Origin: Oscillospiraceae bacterium
GTDB lineage: Bacteria > Bacillota > Clostridia > Oscillospirales > Ruminococcaceae
Assembly: GCA_015067185.1 (NCBI GenBank)
Contig: SVMZ01000009.1
Span: forward strand, 1 to 64,000
Reading direction: 5' to 3'
DNA length: 64,000 nucleotides
This document shows, piece after piece, positions 49,952 through 58,180 of the stretch. Position numbers and translations under genes: made by a program. Position 1 is the first letter of the stretch, and each line of letters begins with the position of its first letter. The notes beneath the pieces were generated by a model. That model ran no database searches. It saw nothing but the letters and a program-made list of their open reading frames with translations, and was not told the origin of the DNA.

Positions 49952-50602
49952 TTAAATGAAAGCTTGAATCTCCTGCGCATGTTTTACAATATGGGTAGCA
50001 CCGGCAGAGGAAAGTTCTGCAGGGGAGCCAAAGCCGTATAGAACGCCAATGGAATCCAAACCGACCTGTTGAGCACCGAGAATATCAAATTCTCTGTCTC
50101 CGACCATAACTGCTGTTGAGCGAGCGGTGCTATCGGTAATGCCGACTGCAGTCAGCGCGTGATTTATAATCCCTGCCTTATCATTTTTGGCAACATCCAG
50201 AGATGTGGCGGAAATAAAATCAAAATAGTGATCGATGGACAGGCGGGTCAATATTCTTTTGGCATATATCTCGGGTTTAGCCGTTGCAAGAATTACAGTT
50301 TTTCCGCTGCGTTTGAGTGTATCGAGCAGTTCGAGAATGCCGGGATACAGTTCGCACTCAAATAGACCGGTATCGCCGTAATATTCCCGGTAAAGGGTAA
50401 CGGCATGTTCCAACCGGTCACCGGAAAAACCACAGAATTCCTGAAAACAGCAGCGTAAAGAGGGACCGATCAGTTTATGGAGAACGGTTTTATCTTCCAG
50501 AGGAATATGAAGCTTTTGAAAAGCATATGAGTAGGCATTGGTGATACCGGGGGAAGAATCGATAATGGTCCCGTCCAGATCAAAAAGAAAGGTGTTATAC
50601 AT
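49952..50602 (-). CDS. HAD-family hydrolase, phosphoglycolate phosphatase-like
   Basis: 216 residues. TFLFDLDGTIIDSSPGI is motif I with the nucleophilic Asp, VILATAKP motif II, AKNDKAGIINH motif III (Lys) and MVGDREFDILGA motif IV. The length and cap insertion fit the PGP-like subclass. CAGGAGGTATTTT precedes the ATG. It ends the minus-strand operon with U32 and MltG upstream. Substrate (phosphoglycolate, pyrophosphate or other small phosphates) is not assigned. Confidence 0.92.
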   Translation of the reverse strand: MYNTFLFDLDGTIIDSSPGITNAYSYAFQKLHIPLEDKTVLHKLIGPSLRCCFQEFCGFSGDRLEHAVTLYREYYGDTGLFECELYPGILELLDTLKRSGKTVILATAKPEIYAKRILTRLSIDHYFDFISATSLDVAKNDKAGIINHALTAVGITDSTARSTAVMVGDREFDILGAQQVGLDSIGVLYGFGSPAELSSAGATHIVKHAQEIQAFI

Positions 50603-50644
50603 AAAATACCTCCTGAAATATTGGGGAAAAGGAAGACAATAAGG

Positions 50645-50674
50645 CCATGTCCCAACCTTTTGGTTGGGACATGG
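50645..50674 (-). terminator. hairpin downstream of the U32 gene
   Basis: 13-base pair stem CCATGTCCCAACC/GGTTGGGACATGG with loop TTTT just after the U32 stop codon. On the minus strand it is followed by a weak U stretch (CCTTATTGTC), so partial termination before the HAD gene is possible. Confidence 0.55.
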
Positions 50675-50677
50675 TGG

Positions 50678-51904
50678 TTACAGTTTTTTTCGTATCATAG
50701 CGCCGGGGGAGAATTTGTGCTCGCAACGGATAAAGACGGTCATTTCAGGATGCCGAGCCACGGAAAGCGGCTGCATTTCCTCATCAAACATCTCCGAAAT
50801 CGTGAGAGAAACAGGCGGCTTGCCCTTATCAACAATTTCTACCGACTCACCTACGGAGAAGCGATTAAGCTCAGTGCAGCGAAGCAAACCATTCTCACTG
50901 CCGTCCACTTTAGCTACAACATCGTATTCGCGTATGTATCCGGCTGTGCGCTGAATATTGTCCGGCTGTCCGAAATAAAAACCGGTACAGTATTCACGAT
51001 GGCTGATCTTGAGGGTTTCTTCCAGCATCCAAGGCTCGGGAGCGTAGTGATCGGGATCTTTTTTGAGAAGATCAAGGGCAGCACGGTAAGCATTGGTGAT
51101 GACAGCGGTATAATATTCCGATTTGGCGCGACCTTCAATTTTAAAGCTGCTGATGCCGGCACGCATCAGCTTGTCCAGGTGTTCCATCATGCAGAGGTCT
51201 TTGGCATTGAGGATGTAGGTTCCATGGTCTTCTTCAATGATGGGATAATGTTCATCCGGCCGTTTGACCTCGGTGAGAGTATAGCTCCAGCGGCAGGGCT
51301 GAGCACAGCCACCGCGGTTGGATTCCCGTCCCCGCCCGGCAATGTAGGAGGAGAGCAGGCAGCGACCGGAAAAGGAAACGCACATAGCACCGTGGATAAA
51401 AGTTTCTATTTCAAGCTCCGGCGGAGTTTCATCACGGATTCGCTTGATCTCATCAAGTGAAAGTTCTCGGGCAAGAACGATTCTCTTGGCCCCAAGATTG
51501 TAAAATTCACGTGCAGTTAAGTGGTTGACAATACCCGCCTGTGTGGAAATATGAATCTCCATATCTGGCAAAGTCCGTCTGACAGCAAAGAAAATACCGA
51601 TATCTGCGATGATAAGTGCATCTACTTTGGCAGCTTTTACGGTTTCAAGGTATTCATCAAGGGTGTCCACATCGTCACAGGTAGGGAGCGTGTTGCAGGT
51701 AAGATAGACTTTAACGCCTTTTTTGTGGCAGAAATCAACGGCATCAATCAGTTCCTGCGGAGTAAAATTCTCGGGGGCGCAGCGCATACCAAAGGTTTTT
51801 CCGGCAAGATAAACAGCATCTGCACCAAAACGGACAGCGGCTTCCAGGCGGGCGCGGTCTCCGGCAGGGGCAAGCAGTTCGGGAAAGTTAGAAATCGTAG
51901 TCAT
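50678..51904 (-). CDS. peptidase U32 family protein
   Basis: 408 residues. ELLAPAGDRARLEAAVRFGADAVYLAGKTF is the N-terminal signature, and EIETFIHGAMCVSFSGRCLLSSYIAGRGRESNRGGCAQPCRW the U32 core with Cys residues that bind a cluster or cofactor in the TrhP/RlhA branch. The family includes tRNA or 23S rRNA hydroxylation factors (TrhP, RlhA), collagenase-like proteins and UbiU. A C-terminal OB-like part ends the protein. It lies in an operon with mltG and fthC, an arrangement common in Clostridia. tRNA U34 hydroxylation is a reasonable inference. Confidence 0.93.
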   Translation of the reverse strand: MTTISNFPELLAPAGDRARLEAAVRFGADAVYLAGKTFGMRCAPENFTPQELIDAVDFCHKKGVKVYLTCNTLPTCDDVDTLDEYLETVKAAKVDALIIADIGIFFAVRRTLPDMEIHISTQAGIVNHLTAREFYNLGAKRIVLARELSLDEIKRIRDETPPELEIETFIHGAMCVSFSGRCLLSSYIAGRGRESNRGGCAQPCRWSYTLTEVKRPDEHYPIIEEDHGTYILNAKDLCMMEHLDKLMRAGISSFKIEGRAKSEYYTAVITNAYRAALDLLKKDPDHYAPEPWMLEETLKISHREYCTGFYFGQPDNIQRTAGYIREYDVVAKVDGSENGLLRCTELNRFSVGESVEIVDKGKPPVSLTISEMFDEEMQPLSVARHPEMTVFIRCEHKFSPGAMIRKKL

Positions 51905-51930
51905 AGTATTCCTCTCAGCAATCTGGTGTA

Positions 51931-53487
51931 TTATCCGTTCTGACCGACACCAATTCCGTGAACCTCACCGTCACCGACACGGGCAGCCTTGGCGGCATTA
52001 TTCTGGTGTTCGGTATAGTTTTTGGCGTAGTAGTATTTACCTTTTTCATCACTGAGGAAGAAATAATAGGGTGTCTCAGCCGGGTCAAGTGCGGCTCTGA
52101 GTGCATTGATACCCGGGTTACAGATTGGACCGGAAGGCAGACCATAGGAAGAATAGGTATCGTAGGCCGTGATCAGTTCGGGATTTTCTTCGGTAAGGAA
52201 AGGTTTGATAGAGTTTTCAATATAGTTTGTGGTGGTATCGGATTGCAGCAGGGGGAATGCACCGTCGGAGTTCATACGATTGCGGAAGACAGAGGAAACA
52301 CGGTACATCTCTTTGGCGCGGCCGGCTTCTTTCTGTACAATTGAGGCAAGCGTGACAAGCTCATCCAGAGTTATACCTTGTGCTTCCAGCTTTTCGTACA
52401 TGGAGGCTGTTATCTTGTTGTTAAAGTTATTGAAGAATTTTTTAGCCACGGAAACCGGATTCTCACCAATATAAAAATCATAGGTGTCGGGGAATAGATA
52501 CCCTTCCATTTTGCGGAAACGCAGAGGATCATTTGAGGGAATGCTCTCCATGAAGGAATAGGTGAAGTTTTCGGTTTCGAGAGTATGAAGGAACTCGTCT
52601 GCAGAACACACCTTGTTTTCTTCAAGTAGTTCTGCAATTTCATATACGGTAAGTCCTTCACGGAAGGTAACCTTTACAACCTGTTTTTCGTTAGAGGCAT
52701 GCTGCCGGGTGAGGGAGAGTATTTCATCATAGCTCATATCCGGGTTAAGAGTGTAGGTGCCGGGGGTGAAGCCTTCTGTCATGTCTTTGAATTTGGCATA
52801 AAAACGGAAAGTGACTTCTTGCTGAATAAGTCCTTGTTCAGCAAGACGCTTTGCAAGTGTGGTGGAAGTATCGTCTTTTAAAACGGTAAAGGAAAGGTCT
52901 TCACTGTCGGTGTCATAACCAAAAACATCGCCGCAGCTTTGCACGATAAAGATCGCAAGAATGAAAGAGATAATCAGCATTCCCAGAAGCCAGATCAAAG
53001 ATTTAAGCAGTTTGAAACGGGTGCGCTTCTGTCGGTTTTTTCTGTGGGAAATAAAGTTGGAATCGTCGTCTTCTTCATCTGCGTCATTATAGACAGCGGA
53101 TGCGGCAGAAACAACCGCAGCAGCCGGCTGCGCAGCTGAGTCATCCGGGATGGATTTCCAAACTTTGAGATAGGAATTGTCGGTAGAGGCAGCGGGAGAG
53201 TAGGAAGGTTGAGCGGCTGTTCTCTTTGGCGTGGGAATATATTGCCGTACGGGCTCCTCCTTTTGTGGTTCAGCCGCTGCTTGGGGGGATGACTTAGAGG
53301 AAGATGGTGCATGCTTGTAAGAGCCGACGGCATTAATCACATTAAACGCGTCTTCCTCATCCGGGTTTGTTTGAGAAGATGAAGTTGGATTTTGTGCAGC
53401 AGGCGAAGAAGGAGAAGTATCATTTCCCCTCAAAAAAGACATAAAGCTTTCATATTCGTCATCGAGATTTTTTTTGTTTTCATTCAT
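51931..53487 (-). CDS. mltG: endolytic murein transglycosylase MltG (YceG-like)
   Basis: 518 residues. An unusually long, polar, Ser/Pro/Ala-rich cytoplasmic part (1-158) precedes one membrane helix at about 162-184, then a LysM-like region and the YceG catalytic domain. LASIVQKEAGRAKEMYRVSSVF carries the catalytic Glu, and SYGLPSGPICNPGINALRAALDP with YFFLSDEKGKYYYAKNYTEHQ are the family's C-terminal marks. It cuts nascent glycan strands at the membrane. CGGAGAATATTT precedes the ATG at 53487. Typical N-terminal tails are far shorter, so the front part may be a docking or regulatory region. Confidence 0.93.
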   Translation of the reverse strand: MNENKKNLDDEYESFMSFLRGNDTSPSSPAAQNPTSSSQTNPDEEDAFNVINAVGSYKHAPSSSKSSPQAAAEPQKEEPVRQYIPTPKRTAAQPSYSPAASTDNSYLKVWKSIPDDSAAQPAAAVVSAASAVYNDADEEDDDSNFISHRKNRQKRTRFKLLKSLIWLLGMLIISFILAIFIVQSCGDVFGYDTDSEDLSFTVLKDDTSTTLAKRLAEQGLIQQEVTFRFYAKFKDMTEGFTPGTYTLNPDMSYDEILSLTRQHASNEKQVVKVTFREGLTVYEIAELLEENKVCSADEFLHTLETENFTYSFMESIPSNDPLRFRKMEGYLFPDTYDFYIGENPVSVAKKFFNNFNNKITASMYEKLEAQGITLDELVTLASIVQKEAGRAKEMYRVSSVFRNRMNSDGAFPLLQSDTTTNYIENSIKPFLTEENPELITAYDTYSSYGLPSGPICNPGINALRAALDPAETPYYFFLSDEKGKYYYAKNYTEHQNNAAKAARVGDGEVHGIGVGQNG

Positions 53488-53530
53488 AAATATTCTCCGA
53501 AGAAAACCGTATGCGGCAAGAAGATGCTGT

Positions 53531-54139
53531 TTACGGTTTGATAATGCGTTTATCAGTAATAATAAGGTCAACCGCCGTGTCATATTTTCCGCGGGGAAGG
53601 GTGCGGCAGGTGCATTCATCAAAGGCGAGCCCAAGCTTATAGCCTTCAAATTTACTTAGAAAACGATCGTAATAGCCTTTTCCGTAACCCATACGGTATC
53701 CATGGAGGTCGTAAGCCAGTGCGGGAACGACGCAGAGGCAGGAGGAGAAATCCTCAACAGGTTTAAGTTTTTCAGGGTCGGGCTCCGGAACACCATAGGT
53801 GCCTGGAGAGAGCTCATCCAGCGAGGTAATATAATAGAAGAGCATTTGGCGTGTTTCTGGGAGTGAGAGCGGAACGGCAACCTTTTTTCCATCGGAAACA
53901 GCAAGTTGAATAAGTTCATTTGTAGAAACTTCACTGCCGATAGATACATATATCAACAATGTGCGGCAAGTTTGATATTGCCTGAGTTTCCTGAACCGCT
54001 GCAGAATGCAGTTGGTTTTGCGTGTTCGGGCTTCACCGGAAATATCTGCACGTATCTTTTTGTATTTTTCCCTGATAGAGCGCTTGTATTCTCTGATATC
54101 ATAGTTTGGTTTAGGAGTAGAAGGAGTTCTCTTTAACAC
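53531..54139 (-). CDS. 5-formyltetrahydrofolate cyclo-ligase
   Basis: 202 residues. Converts 5-formyl- to 5,10-methenyltetrahydrofolate with ATP. IREYKRSIREKYKKIR at the front, IYVSIGSEVSTNEL, VPALAYDLHGYRMGYGKGYYDRFL (the MGxGxGYYDR folate/ATP signature) and DLIITDKRI at the end. GTG start at 54139 has AAAGGA 7 bases upstream and overlaps the DJ-1 stop by 7 bases, so translation is coupled. Cotranscribed with thyX and tmk upstream, giving a folate-thymidylate grouping. Confidence 0.93.
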   Translation of the reverse strand: MLKRTPSTPKPNYDIREYKRSIREKYKKIRADISGEARTRKTNCILQRFRKLRQYQTCRTLLIYVSIGSEVSTNELIQLAVSDGKKVAVPLSLPETRQMLFYYITSLDELSPGTYGVPEPDPEKLKPVEDFSSCLCVVPALAYDLHGYRMGYGKGYYDRFLSKFEGYKLGLAFDECTCRTLPRGKYDTAVDLIITDKRIIKP

Positions 54140-54681
54140 TGAAGTGATCCTTTCAGTTTTTGTGCGGTTTCTACGCCGCAAAGACGGCGAACAAGGGTAA
54201 GGGCAAAGGCCATGGCAGCGCCGGGACCTTTGGCGGTAATGAGATTTCCATCCTCCTCTACAGCGGAGCCGGTAACAACAGCGGTAGAAAGCTGCGATTC
54301 AAAGCCGGGATAACAGGTAACACGTTTGCCGCAGACAAAGTCGTAACAGCCAAGGACAACGGCGGGAGCAGCACAGATGGCAGCTATGGGAAGGCTGTTT
54401 TTATTGGCAGCAGCAATGGCTTCATTTACGAGAGAAGACGCTGCCAGATTAGCAGCACCGGGCATACCGCCGGGAAGAACAATCATTTCAAGAGAATCAA
54501 AAGAGGAAGCAGAGAGGTCACTGTCGCAAAGATCAGCGGTGACAGTAATGCCATGGGCACCGACAATTTCTTTGGAGCCGATTCCAACCGTAATGACCTC
54601 TTTTCCGACGCGGCGAAGAAGATCGGCGGGGGTAAGTGCTTCAATTTCTTCAAATCCGTTTGCAAGGAAAAGGTATATCAT
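54133..54681 (-). CDS. DJ-1/PfpI-family protein
   Basis: 182 residues. IYLFLANGFEEIEALTPADLLRR has the conserved Glu, and SLPIAAICAAPAVVLG contains the nucleophilic Cys elbow (AICAAP). This Cys is typical of DJ-1-like deglycase or chaperone-type members. AGGAGGTTCTTTTGTT precedes the ATG at 54681. It overlaps fthC by 7 bases. The exact activity cannot be read from the sequence. Confidence 0.93.
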   Translation of the reverse strand: MIYLFLANGFEEIEALTPADLLRRVGKEVITVGIGSKEIVGAHGITVTADLCDSDLSASSFDSLEMIVLPGGMPGAANLAASSLVNEAIAAANKNSLPIAAICAAPAVVLGCYDFVCGKRVTCYPGFESQLSTAVVTGSAVEEDGNLITAKGPGAAMAFALTLVRRLCGVETAQKLKGSLQC

Positions 54682-54727
54682 AACAAAAGAACCTCCTGTT
54701 TTTCTGGATGTATAAAACAATAAACAA

Positions 54728-55534
54728 TTATTGTAAATCGTAGCCGAGCCATGCCGGTTTGTCAGGAGAAAAGACCTGTCCCAGTGTCATGCCTGTGAAA
54801 ACGGTATTTTCATCAAACCCACAGCAAGGAGAATATACCTCAGCACTGCCGAGACAGGAAACAGCATCCATCAGCAGATCATGAGAGGCAGCAAACTCAG
54901 CAATAAGCCATTTTTCCTTTAACTTATAGCATAACATATATCCTTGCCCGTTTTGTGAGCAAATTTTAAAAAATTGCCCGGTCTCACCCTCAATGTCATC
55001 ACGGATGAGGGAAAAGGAAGAGAGACTCCATGCGGCATAGCCTGATGAAGAAAAAAATTGTTCACGCAGGGAGAGGATTTCTTCGTTAGTGATGGAAAGC
55101 AAGGAGCAGGGGGAACGGAAAGATGGAGAAAGGGTTTGTTTTTGCAGAGCAAAAGCTTCTACAAATCCAAGAGGCCGATAAAAATCATAAAGCCTTTTCT
55201 CGGCAGGGGAAAGATATCCGTAGAGTGAGGATTGGTTGAGATAATTGGCAACGAACTGCATGAGTGCGCTGCCAATCCCTTTGCCGCGAAAACTTTTCAG
55301 AGTAGCAACCGCGTAGATATAGCGTGCAGGCAGATGGCTGCCGTTGACACAAAGAAAGGAGGGCAGCAGATTGGCCATGGCACAAACCTGACCGTTAAGC
55401 TCACACACAGCGGTAAAACTGGGGGAAAAATGGGTTGCGTAAAAGGTATGTATATAATTAGGTGGATCACCGAAAGCCTCTGACCAGAGGGAATAGAGAG
55501 CGGGAAGATCCTCATTTGTCGCAAAGCGGAACAA
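54728..55534 (-). CDS. GNAT-family N-acetyltransferase (two-domain)
   Basis: 268 residues. The first 140 residues are a GNAT domain (EDLPALYSLWSEAFGDPP, YIYAVATLKSFRGKGIGSALMQFV, with the acetyl-CoA loop FRGKGIG). The second half is a sterol-carrier-like domain as in Eis-type acetyltransferases. The start is TTG with GGAGGTGAGC 8 bases upstream. It stands in one operon with the DUF2156 protein, also an acyltransferase-like fold, 22 bases upstream. Substrate unknown. Confidence 0.88.
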   Translation of the reverse strand: MFRFATNEDLPALYSLWSEAFGDPPNYIHTFYATHFSPSFTAVCELNGQVCAMANLLPSFLCVNGSHLPARYIYAVATLKSFRGKGIGSALMQFVANYLNQSSLYGYLSPAEKRLYDFYRPLGFVEAFALQKQTLSPSFRSPCSLLSITNEEILSLREQFFSSSGYAAWSLSSFSLIRDDIEGETGQFFKICSQNGQGYMLCYKLKEKWLIAEFAASHDLLMDAVSCLGSAEVYSPCCGFDENTVFTGMTLGQVFSPDKPAWLGYDLQ

Positions 55535-55556
55535 AACAGCTCACCTCCGGAAAAAA

Positions 55557-56465
55557 TCAGACAAGGGTGGCTTCAAACTTTTCGAGAAGAAGATCGGGTT
55601 TGTAGGAGAGCTTTGCCTTGCGTAAACCCGGATCTCCTACATCGTCTTCGCGGTTGATATAGAGAATATCCTCCGGCAGATGGGAAGCAAACTGATTGTT
55701 GATCATGGCATAGGAACCGGCAGGGGAGAGGAAAGCCTTTTCGATGTTGACGATAAAATGATTGGTACGGTACCTTTCGCCAGCGGCAAAAGCAATGACA
55801 CGTCCATCCACACGAAGAAGACCACCTTCCATGCCGAGTTCAAAAAAGTGGGCAAAGGCATTTTTAACAGCACATTTTTCCTGAACCAGACCGGAACCAT
55901 CACAGGTAGAATCAGGATCGTCAAAACAAAGATTCTGGCGGCGCCATTCCGTATGCATTTCAATGCATTCCTGTATATTATCCGGGGTAATGGGCTCATA
56001 TACCCAGCTTGGAGCTTCGTTTAGAAAATGGCGAAGATTGGTGCGCTTAGAATGGAGTTTTTTTCCGGGGAGAGTGGCCAGTTTTTCACGGGTATAGAGA
56101 TAATCGAAGTAGTCCCGCATAGGCTGCAGTAAAAAACGATTCGGAAAAAGTTGTTCAAGCCGGGATTTAGCCGCTGCTTCAATGCCGATCATTTTGAGGG
56201 GAATATCACGTTCGGCGGCATCAGAGATCATAAGGTCGATAACAGGAGAAAGGTCACCGTGGCCGGCAGGAAACAGATACACAGGATCCGGAAGATGAAG
56301 TTTTACAACAAGATAATCGTTGATACGGACGATCTTAGAATTATATGCGCAGCGCCAGTTGAATATGTTGGGGAAGGTATAATCATTGCCAAGGTATCCC
56401 GATGCTTCAAGCAGGGGAGTGACCCAGGTCATATCATCGAGGTTGATATCTCGAAATTGTAGCAT
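55557..56465 (-). CDS. DUF2156 (phosphatidylglycerol lysyltransferase-like C-terminal) domain protein
   Basis: 302 residues, all DUF2156: FRDINLDDMTWVTPLLEASGY at the start, DYFDYLYTREKLATLPGKKLHSKRTNLRHFLNEAP in the middle and DILYINREDDVGDPGLRKAKLSYKP at the end. The fold is that of the aminoacyl-tRNA-dependent domain of MprF/LysX, but without membrane helices. Single-domain forms are common in Clostridia and are of unknown function. AAAGGCACG lies near the ATG. It sits between tmk and the GNAT gene. Confidence 0.88.
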   Translation of the reverse strand: MLQFRDINLDDMTWVTPLLEASGYLGNDYTFPNIFNWRCAYNSKIVRINDYLVVKLHLPDPVYLFPAGHGDLSPVIDLMISDAAERDIPLKMIGIEAAAKSRLEQLFPNRFLLQPMRDYFDYLYTREKLATLPGKKLHSKRTNLRHFLNEAPSWVYEPITPDNIQECIEMHTEWRRQNLCFDDPDSTCDGSGLVQEKCAVKNAFAHFFELGMEGGLLRVDGRVIAFAAGERYRTNHFIVNIEKAFLSPAGSYAMINNQFASHLPEDILYINREDDVGDPGLRKAKLSYKPDLLLEKFEATLV

Positions 56466-56510
56466 AAAGATGTTTCCGTGCCTTTCTTTGGGCTGAAAAG
56501 TATAAGGAGG

Positions 56511-57179
56511 TTAACGGTTGACAGCGGCATAAACATCCGCAGAGATGGAAGCGATATCGCGGGGGACATCCGTACCGGAAATGGAACAGGGAATACGTTC
56601 CCAGCCCAGTTTTTCTGCAGCATAGAGGGCAGCCTGATAACAGTGTTCTATGTATTCTCTGTCGCGTTCATGAATATCTTTGCGGCTGCTGTCTCCCTGA
56701 TATCGGGACATAAGCAGCTTTTGTGAAACTGCAGTGGGCATATCCAGCAAAATGACTTTATCGGGGGCAGGAAGACCGAGACGGGTATATTCATAATCAT
56801 AAAGCCATTCAATAAAACCATCCCACTCGGAGCGGGGCAGTTTAGGCATCTGGTGGATGATGTTGGAGGTGGTATACCGGGCGGCTAAAAAAGCTTGTCC
56901 GGTCAAATAGTCCTCTTTCCAGTCCAGCAGCCAGCTGGCACAGCGATCAACAGCATAAAAACTGGACGCAGCATAGGGATTGACGGCGTTGGCATCGGAG
57001 CCAAAGTCGCCGCCCAGATACATTTTAACAAGGGTGGAAGAGGGTTTGTCATAATCAGGATAGGTCAACGGCTTCACACCGCCAAAGGCGTTTTCTGCGT
57101 TGAGACGATCCAGAAGAAGTGACCACTGTGTGGTTTTTCCGCTGCCGTCGGTTCCTTCCAGTACAAATAGTTTACCCAT
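56511..57179 (-). CDS. tmk: thymidylate kinase
   Basis: 222 residues. FVLEGTDGSGKTTQWSLL has the P-loop (residues about 9-17), CASWLLDWKEDYLTG the substrate region with the DRY-like RC motif (VDRCAS), and LLDMPTAVSQKLLMSR the lid and catalytic region. It phosphorylates dTMP to dTDP. It begins 23 bases after thyX, giving a paired dTMP synthesis and phosphorylation module. Slightly longer than E. coli Tmk, with an insertion about 95-130 (EWDGFIEWLYDYEYTR). Confidence 0.93.
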   Translation of the reverse strand: MGKLFVLEGTDGSGKTTQWSLLLDRLNAENAFGGVKPLTYPDYDKPSSTLVKMYLGGDFGSDANAVNPYAASSFYAVDRCASWLLDWKEDYLTGQAFLAARYTTSNIIHQMPKLPRSEWDGFIEWLYDYEYTRLGLPAPDKVILLDMPTAVSQKLLMSRYQGDSSRKDIHERDREYIEHCYQAALYAAEKLGWERIPCSISGTDVPRDIASISADVYAAVNR

Positions 57180-57202
57180 AATAGAGCCTCACAAATATCA
57201 GA

Positions 57203-57970
57203 TCATTTTTCGTCGGCAGACTTTACACGGTAAAGTTTGCGGACTTCAGTTATTTTTCCGCAGGATTTGGCGCCTTCAGGACAGGCACCACGGAGACAGG
57301 AGGGTCCAGCTTTGGCAAAGATATGGGGGGCAACCTCGCGAACCAGCATCAGCATCTGGCGTGCCACTTCGCGGATCTCCCACTGGGCACGGTTGCAGCA
57401 GCGGAGTTTGAAAAAGTTGAGCAGACTGCGTGCATTCATTGTGACCACCATTTTAGTGTCACAGGCATTGGGGAGAACAAAACGGGCATCTTCGATGGCT
57501 GTTTTTTCAGCTGCCTTGCGCTGCTCCGGAGTGGGATCAGCAATATCGGTCAACTGCTGTTCGGTAAGGAGGGCAGCAAGCTTGCGGTAGCTCTCTTCAA
57601 TGGTGTTCATGGATTCCAGGAACAACTTTTTGGCTTCCTCGTTCTGTTCTATAGCAGGGGGCATAATGTAGTCAAACTGATCCTTTTTGACATAGCGCTG
57701 ACTCTGCACACTGTAGGAAGCAAGACGATGGCGTGTGATTTGTGCAAGGAAAGAGCGGGAAACTCCCTCAATGGCAAAGGTAAAGCTGATGTGTTCAATG
57801 GGGCTCTCATGGCCGATTTCGGAAAGCATGTTGATAAAATCCTCGGTCTTTTTCGGAGTGAGTCCATCCATCAATGTGGCGGCATCGGAACTGGAATAAC
57901 AGAGTTTGGCCGCAGCGGCAACTAATGTTTCCGGATCCGGAGTGTGAGCGAGAAGTCTTACTGTTGGCAT
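57203..57970 (-). CDS. thyX: FAD-dependent thymidylate synthase ThyX
   Basis: 255 residues. Makes dTMP from dUMP with methylenetetrahydrofolate and FAD. The ThyX motif is RHRLASYSVQSQRY (RHRxxSxNxxSxRY with Tyr in place of Asn), and LRCCNRAQWEIREVARQM holds the RxxxRAQWEIR stretch. The C-terminus has a Cys-rich addition, CLRGACPEGAKSCGK, seen in several Clostridia ThyX proteins and suggesting a metal site. No thyA is in the window. GGAGGAATG precedes the ATG. First gene of the operon. Confidence 0.94.
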   Translation of the reverse strand: MPTVRLLAHTPDPETLVAAAAKLCYSSSDAATLMDGLTPKKTEDFINMLSEIGHESPIEHISFTFAIEGVSRSFLAQITRHRLASYSVQSQRYVKKDQFDYIMPPAIEQNEEAKKLFLESMNTIEESYRKLAALLTEQQLTDIADPTPEQRKAAEKTAIEDARFVLPNACDTKMVVTMNARSLLNFFKLRCCNRAQWEIREVARQMLMLVREVAPHIFAKAGPSCLRGACPEGAKSCGKITEVRKLYRVKSADEK

Positions 57971-58053
57971 TTTTTCATTCCTCCGTTTTCGGTTAATGCA
58001 GTTGGTGAAGTGTGTTAACAGTAGAAAGGAAAGAAAGGGTATAATTAATTTAT

Positions 58054-58083
58054 ATTATAGCATTAAACTACGGAGATGTACAA
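58054..58083 (-). promoter_or_regulatory. promoter of the thyX operon
   Basis: On the minus strand TTGTAC (58078-58083), 18 bases, TGC-TATAAT (58054-58059). The leader to ATG 57970 is about 80 bases. Confidence 0.55.
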
Positions 58084-58116
58084 GAAAAAAGGTGTAAACA
58101 ATCATTGAAACAAGAA

Positions 58117-58150
58117 AAAACTGACGCAGAAAATTGTCTGCGTCAGTTTT
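58117..58150 (-). terminator. terminator downstream of the helicase gene
   Basis: 14-base pair stem AAAACTGACGCAGA/TCTGCGTCAGTTTT with loop AAATTG (plus-strand reading), suited to both strands. It ends the helicase transcript. Confidence 0.9.
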
Positions 58151-58180
58151 GTAATATCATATGGAGGATCATACAATTGC

